Assembly: GCA_022561895.1 (NCBI GenBank)
Contig: JADFQH010000054.1
Coordinates: 1-7,106 of the forward strand
Length of the DNA stretch: 7,106 nucleotides
Origin: Methanobacteriota archaeon
Lineage (GTDB): Archaea > Halobacteriota > Halobacteria > Halobacteriales > Halalkalicoccaceae
Reading direction: 5' to 3'
The position numbers and the translations under genes are program-made. Shown piece after piece: positions 6,092 to 7,106 of this stretch. The notes under the pieces were generated by a model. It searched no databases. It was not told the DNA's origin and saw nothing but the letters and a program-made list of their open reading frames with translations. Position 1 is the first letter of the stretch. The number at the start of each line of letters is the position of its first letter.

Positions 6092-6115
6092 TTGATGTTA
6101 AACACCACATCAAAT
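6090..6115. repeat. Inverted repeat with 9-bp arms over the toxin start, candidate operator
   Basis: Arms ATTTGATGT (6090-6098) and ACATCAAAT (6107-6115) are perfect reverse complements with an 8-nt spacer. The repeat covers the start codon of the TumE-like toxin and runs into its TATA-like box, so a bound repressor would shut off initiation. The partner winged-helix antitoxin is the natural ligand (inference). Centre-to-centre spacing of the arms is 17 bp, near two helical turns, fitting a dimer bound on one face. Confidence 0.7.
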
Positions 6116-6121
6116 AAGAGT
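6114..6121 (-). promoter_or_regulatory. TATA-like box of the TumE/antitoxin operon
   Basis: Read on the minus strand, TCTTATTT is centred about 26 nt before the ATG at 6091, the spacing for a leaderless haloarchaeal mRNA. It partly overlaps the outer arm of the inverted repeat. Confidence 0.45.
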
Positions 6122-6126
6122 TGTGG

Positions 6127-6333
6127 TTAGGGACATCGGTCCCACCCGCCATCGGTCGCGAGCTGCGTTTCGATCTCGTCCTCGAACCAGATCCACTCCT
6201 GGGTCGTGAGGCCGTCGTCTTTCAGGCTCCACGGATCGCCGTCCTCGACGAGCGGCCCTTCGAAGTACGACTGGACTATCAAGCAGGGGACGAGTGACGA
6301 CCACGTCGGTGCCAGAAACGGCATCCGTCGCAT
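6127..6333 (-). CDS. Small hypothetical protein, 68 residues
   Basis: I do not recognise this ORF. The N-terminal half (MRRMPFLAPTW, then SLVPCLIVQSYF) is mildly hydrophobic; the C-terminal half is acidic and Trp-rich (DDGLTTQEWIWFEDEIETQL), as expected of haloarchaeal proteins. A start at Met4 (6324) is possible. It begins 12 nt after the DUF2243 stop on the same strand, so it is probably the last gene of that operon, and ends 11 bp before the operator of the toxin-antitoxin module. The two cysteines (residue 17 and the penultimate residue) do not form a clear metal motif. It could be a decayed remnant of a longer gene. Confidence 0.5.
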   Translation of the reverse strand: MRRMPFLAPTWSSLVPCLIVQSYFEGPLVEDGDPWSLKDDGLTTQEWIWFEDEIETQLATDGGWDRCP

Positions 6334-6345
6334 TGAGTAGTCGCT

Positions 6346-6816
6346 TCACCCCTCCGGGAATCGTCGTCGATCGGCCAAGAGAACGAGGAGTCCGATACCC
6401 AACAGAACGACGCTTACGACGACCCAGTGTGGGTTCCACGCCTCGGTTCCGTGAACCACGTTGTGCAGATCGAGAACGTAGTGATTGACGACCCCGTCGA
6501 AGACGTTGAACACGCCCATTCCGATGAGGATCGAGCCGACGAGGGCGAGCGTAGAGAGCGATTGGTCGGCCCGGTTCACCGTCCGCCAGAGCAGCGCCGC
6601 GCCGGCGACCACGATACCGAGCATGAGTATCGAGAAGATCCCGTCCATCATCACGTTCGCTCGCAAGCCCTCGTACGTCGTCGGATCGTAGATTCCCGAG
6701 AGGATGTGATGGTGCTGGAAGATCAGGTGGAAGACGAACACGTCGATCAGCGCGCCGAATCCGAAGCCGATCGTGCCACCCCACAAAATCAACGGTCGCC
6801 GATGTTCTCGGGTCAT
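6346..6816 (-). CDS. DUF2243 family integral membrane protein
   Basis: This 156-residue protein is a DUF2243 member of unknown function. Four membrane segments are visible, at about 8-31, 57-77, 87-109 and 130-148. The family signature appears as GFGFGALIDVFVFHLIFQHHHILS (spanning 17-40), with His30 and the HHH at 35-37 at the end of the first segment, and further conserved-looking histidines follow helix three (His112, His118, His122) and at His130. The clustering near the membrane edges suggests metal or haem binding (inference). The start at 6816 gives a short basic N-terminus before the first membrane segment; a longer open frame upstream overlaps the MBL gene and is not used. It begins 10 nt after the MBL stop, which implies co-transcription. 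A role linked to sulfur or respiratory chemistry is only suggested by that neighbour. Confidence 0.85.
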   Translation of the reverse strand: MTREHRRPLILWGGTIGFGFGALIDVFVFHLIFQHHHILSGIYDPTTYEGLRANVMMDGIFSILMLGIVVAGAALLWRTVNRADQSLSTLALVGSILIGMGVFNVFDGVVNHYVLDLHNVVHGTEAWNPHWVVVSVVLLGIGLLVLLADRRRFPEG

Positions 6817-6826
6817 ACTCTCGATG

Positions 6827-7106
6827 TCATGCCGCGCAGTTGTTCGGCCCGAGTTCGAGCGCGAATGCCTCCTCGTCATCGGGCGATTTTCGGCCGAGAT
6901 TCGTCGCGATGATTTTCTCATAATTGGCAGGCTGTGGGGGCATTTCTGAGACGATGAACTCGACGAACGACTCCTCGTCCATCGACAGCGCGTTCATCCG
7001 CTCCTTGAGGTCACCGAGTTCGGCCGTATAGGTGCCATCATCACGAGGCGTCGCTGCATCGCTGAAGTGTGCGGGCGCGATGACCGTCTCGTCGGGCAGT
7101 GAGAGG
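6827..7106 (-). CDS. MBL-fold metallo-hydrolase, C-terminal part (runs off the window)
   Basis: Reading the minus strand from the window edge gives 92 residues ending in LGPNNCAA and TGA at 6829-6827. The fragment LSLPDETVIAPAHFSD holds the last metal-binding region of a metallo-beta-lactamase fold (His in PAH), followed by a helical tail (GDLKERMNALSMDEESFVEF, then EMPPQPANYEKIIATNLG) typical of the ETHE1-like/glyoxalase-II-like branch, whose members act on persulfides or thioesters. The catalytic HxHxDH motif would lie outside the window. No internal start is proposed. It lies first in the MBL - DUF2243 - small ORF run, with the promoter off the right edge. Confidence 0.82.
   Translation of the reverse strand, partial: LSLPDETVIAPAHFSDAATPRDDGTYTAELGDLKERMNALSMDEESFVEFIVSEMPPQPANYEKIIATNLGRKSPDDEEAFALELGPNNCAA

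Noticed and set aside
6110..6784. Minus-strand ORF of 224 residues overlapping DUF2243
   Set aside because: It is an arginine-rich shadow of the DUF2243 frame, typical of off-frame reading in high-GC haloarchaeal DNA.
6817..6921. Longer start for the DUF2243 protein at 6921
   Set aside because: The 35 extra residues are Arg/Ser-rich and come from out-of-frame reading of the MBL gene; the start at 6816 gives a normal membrane protein.

Overview
The window joins two kinds of DNA. Bases 1 to about 930 look bacterial: a Shine-Dalgarno sequence, a Gram-negative signal peptide and the first ~220 residues of an outer-membrane porin of alphaproteobacterial type. From about 930 to the end everything reads as haloarchaeal (class Halobacteria): acidic proteins, dense GATC/TCGA words, a Tat signal peptide, TATA-like boxes ~25-30 nt before start codons, and families common in halophilic archaea. 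The join falls inside one uninterrupted reading frame, so porin residues run directly into the C-terminal half of a sugar isomerase. I read this as a chimeric contig, with true gene fusion much less likely. Genus is not resolvable from what I can see.

Layout. 1-259: bacterial leader. 260-~934 (+): porin N-terminal part. ~935-1405 (+): C-terminal half of a TIM-barrel sugar phosphate isomerase/epimerase. 1417-2286 (-): alpha/beta hydrolase with the full active-site set of fluoroacetate/haloacetate dehalogenases. 2395-3000 (+): DUF433 antitoxin and DUF5615 PIN-like toxin, with zero gap, behind a TATA-like box and two inverted repeats. 3051-4157 (+): Gfo/Idh/MocA oxidoreductase. 4243-5322 (+): Tat-exported esterase of the hormone-sensitive-lipase family. 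5398-6091 (-): a second toxin-antitoxin module, TumE/DUF6516-like toxin followed by an overlapping winged-helix antitoxin of HVO_A0114 type, with a 9-bp-arm inverted repeat over the toxin start. 6127-7106 (-): an operon-like run of MBL-fold hydrolase (5' end outside the window), DUF2243 membrane protein and a small unknown ORF.

How the parts fit. The isomerase and the Gfo/Idh/MocA oxidoreductase are a common pair in sugar and inositol catabolism; here a divergent dehalogenase and a toxin-antitoxin pair lie between them. With a secreted esterase and a second toxin-antitoxin pair close by, the archaeal part resembles an accessory catabolic region. The two most notable signals in the archaeal DNA are the dehalogenase active site and the inverted repeats at both toxin-antitoxin promoters, which look like autorepressor operators. 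No tRNA, rRNA, CRISPR array or insertion sequence was seen.
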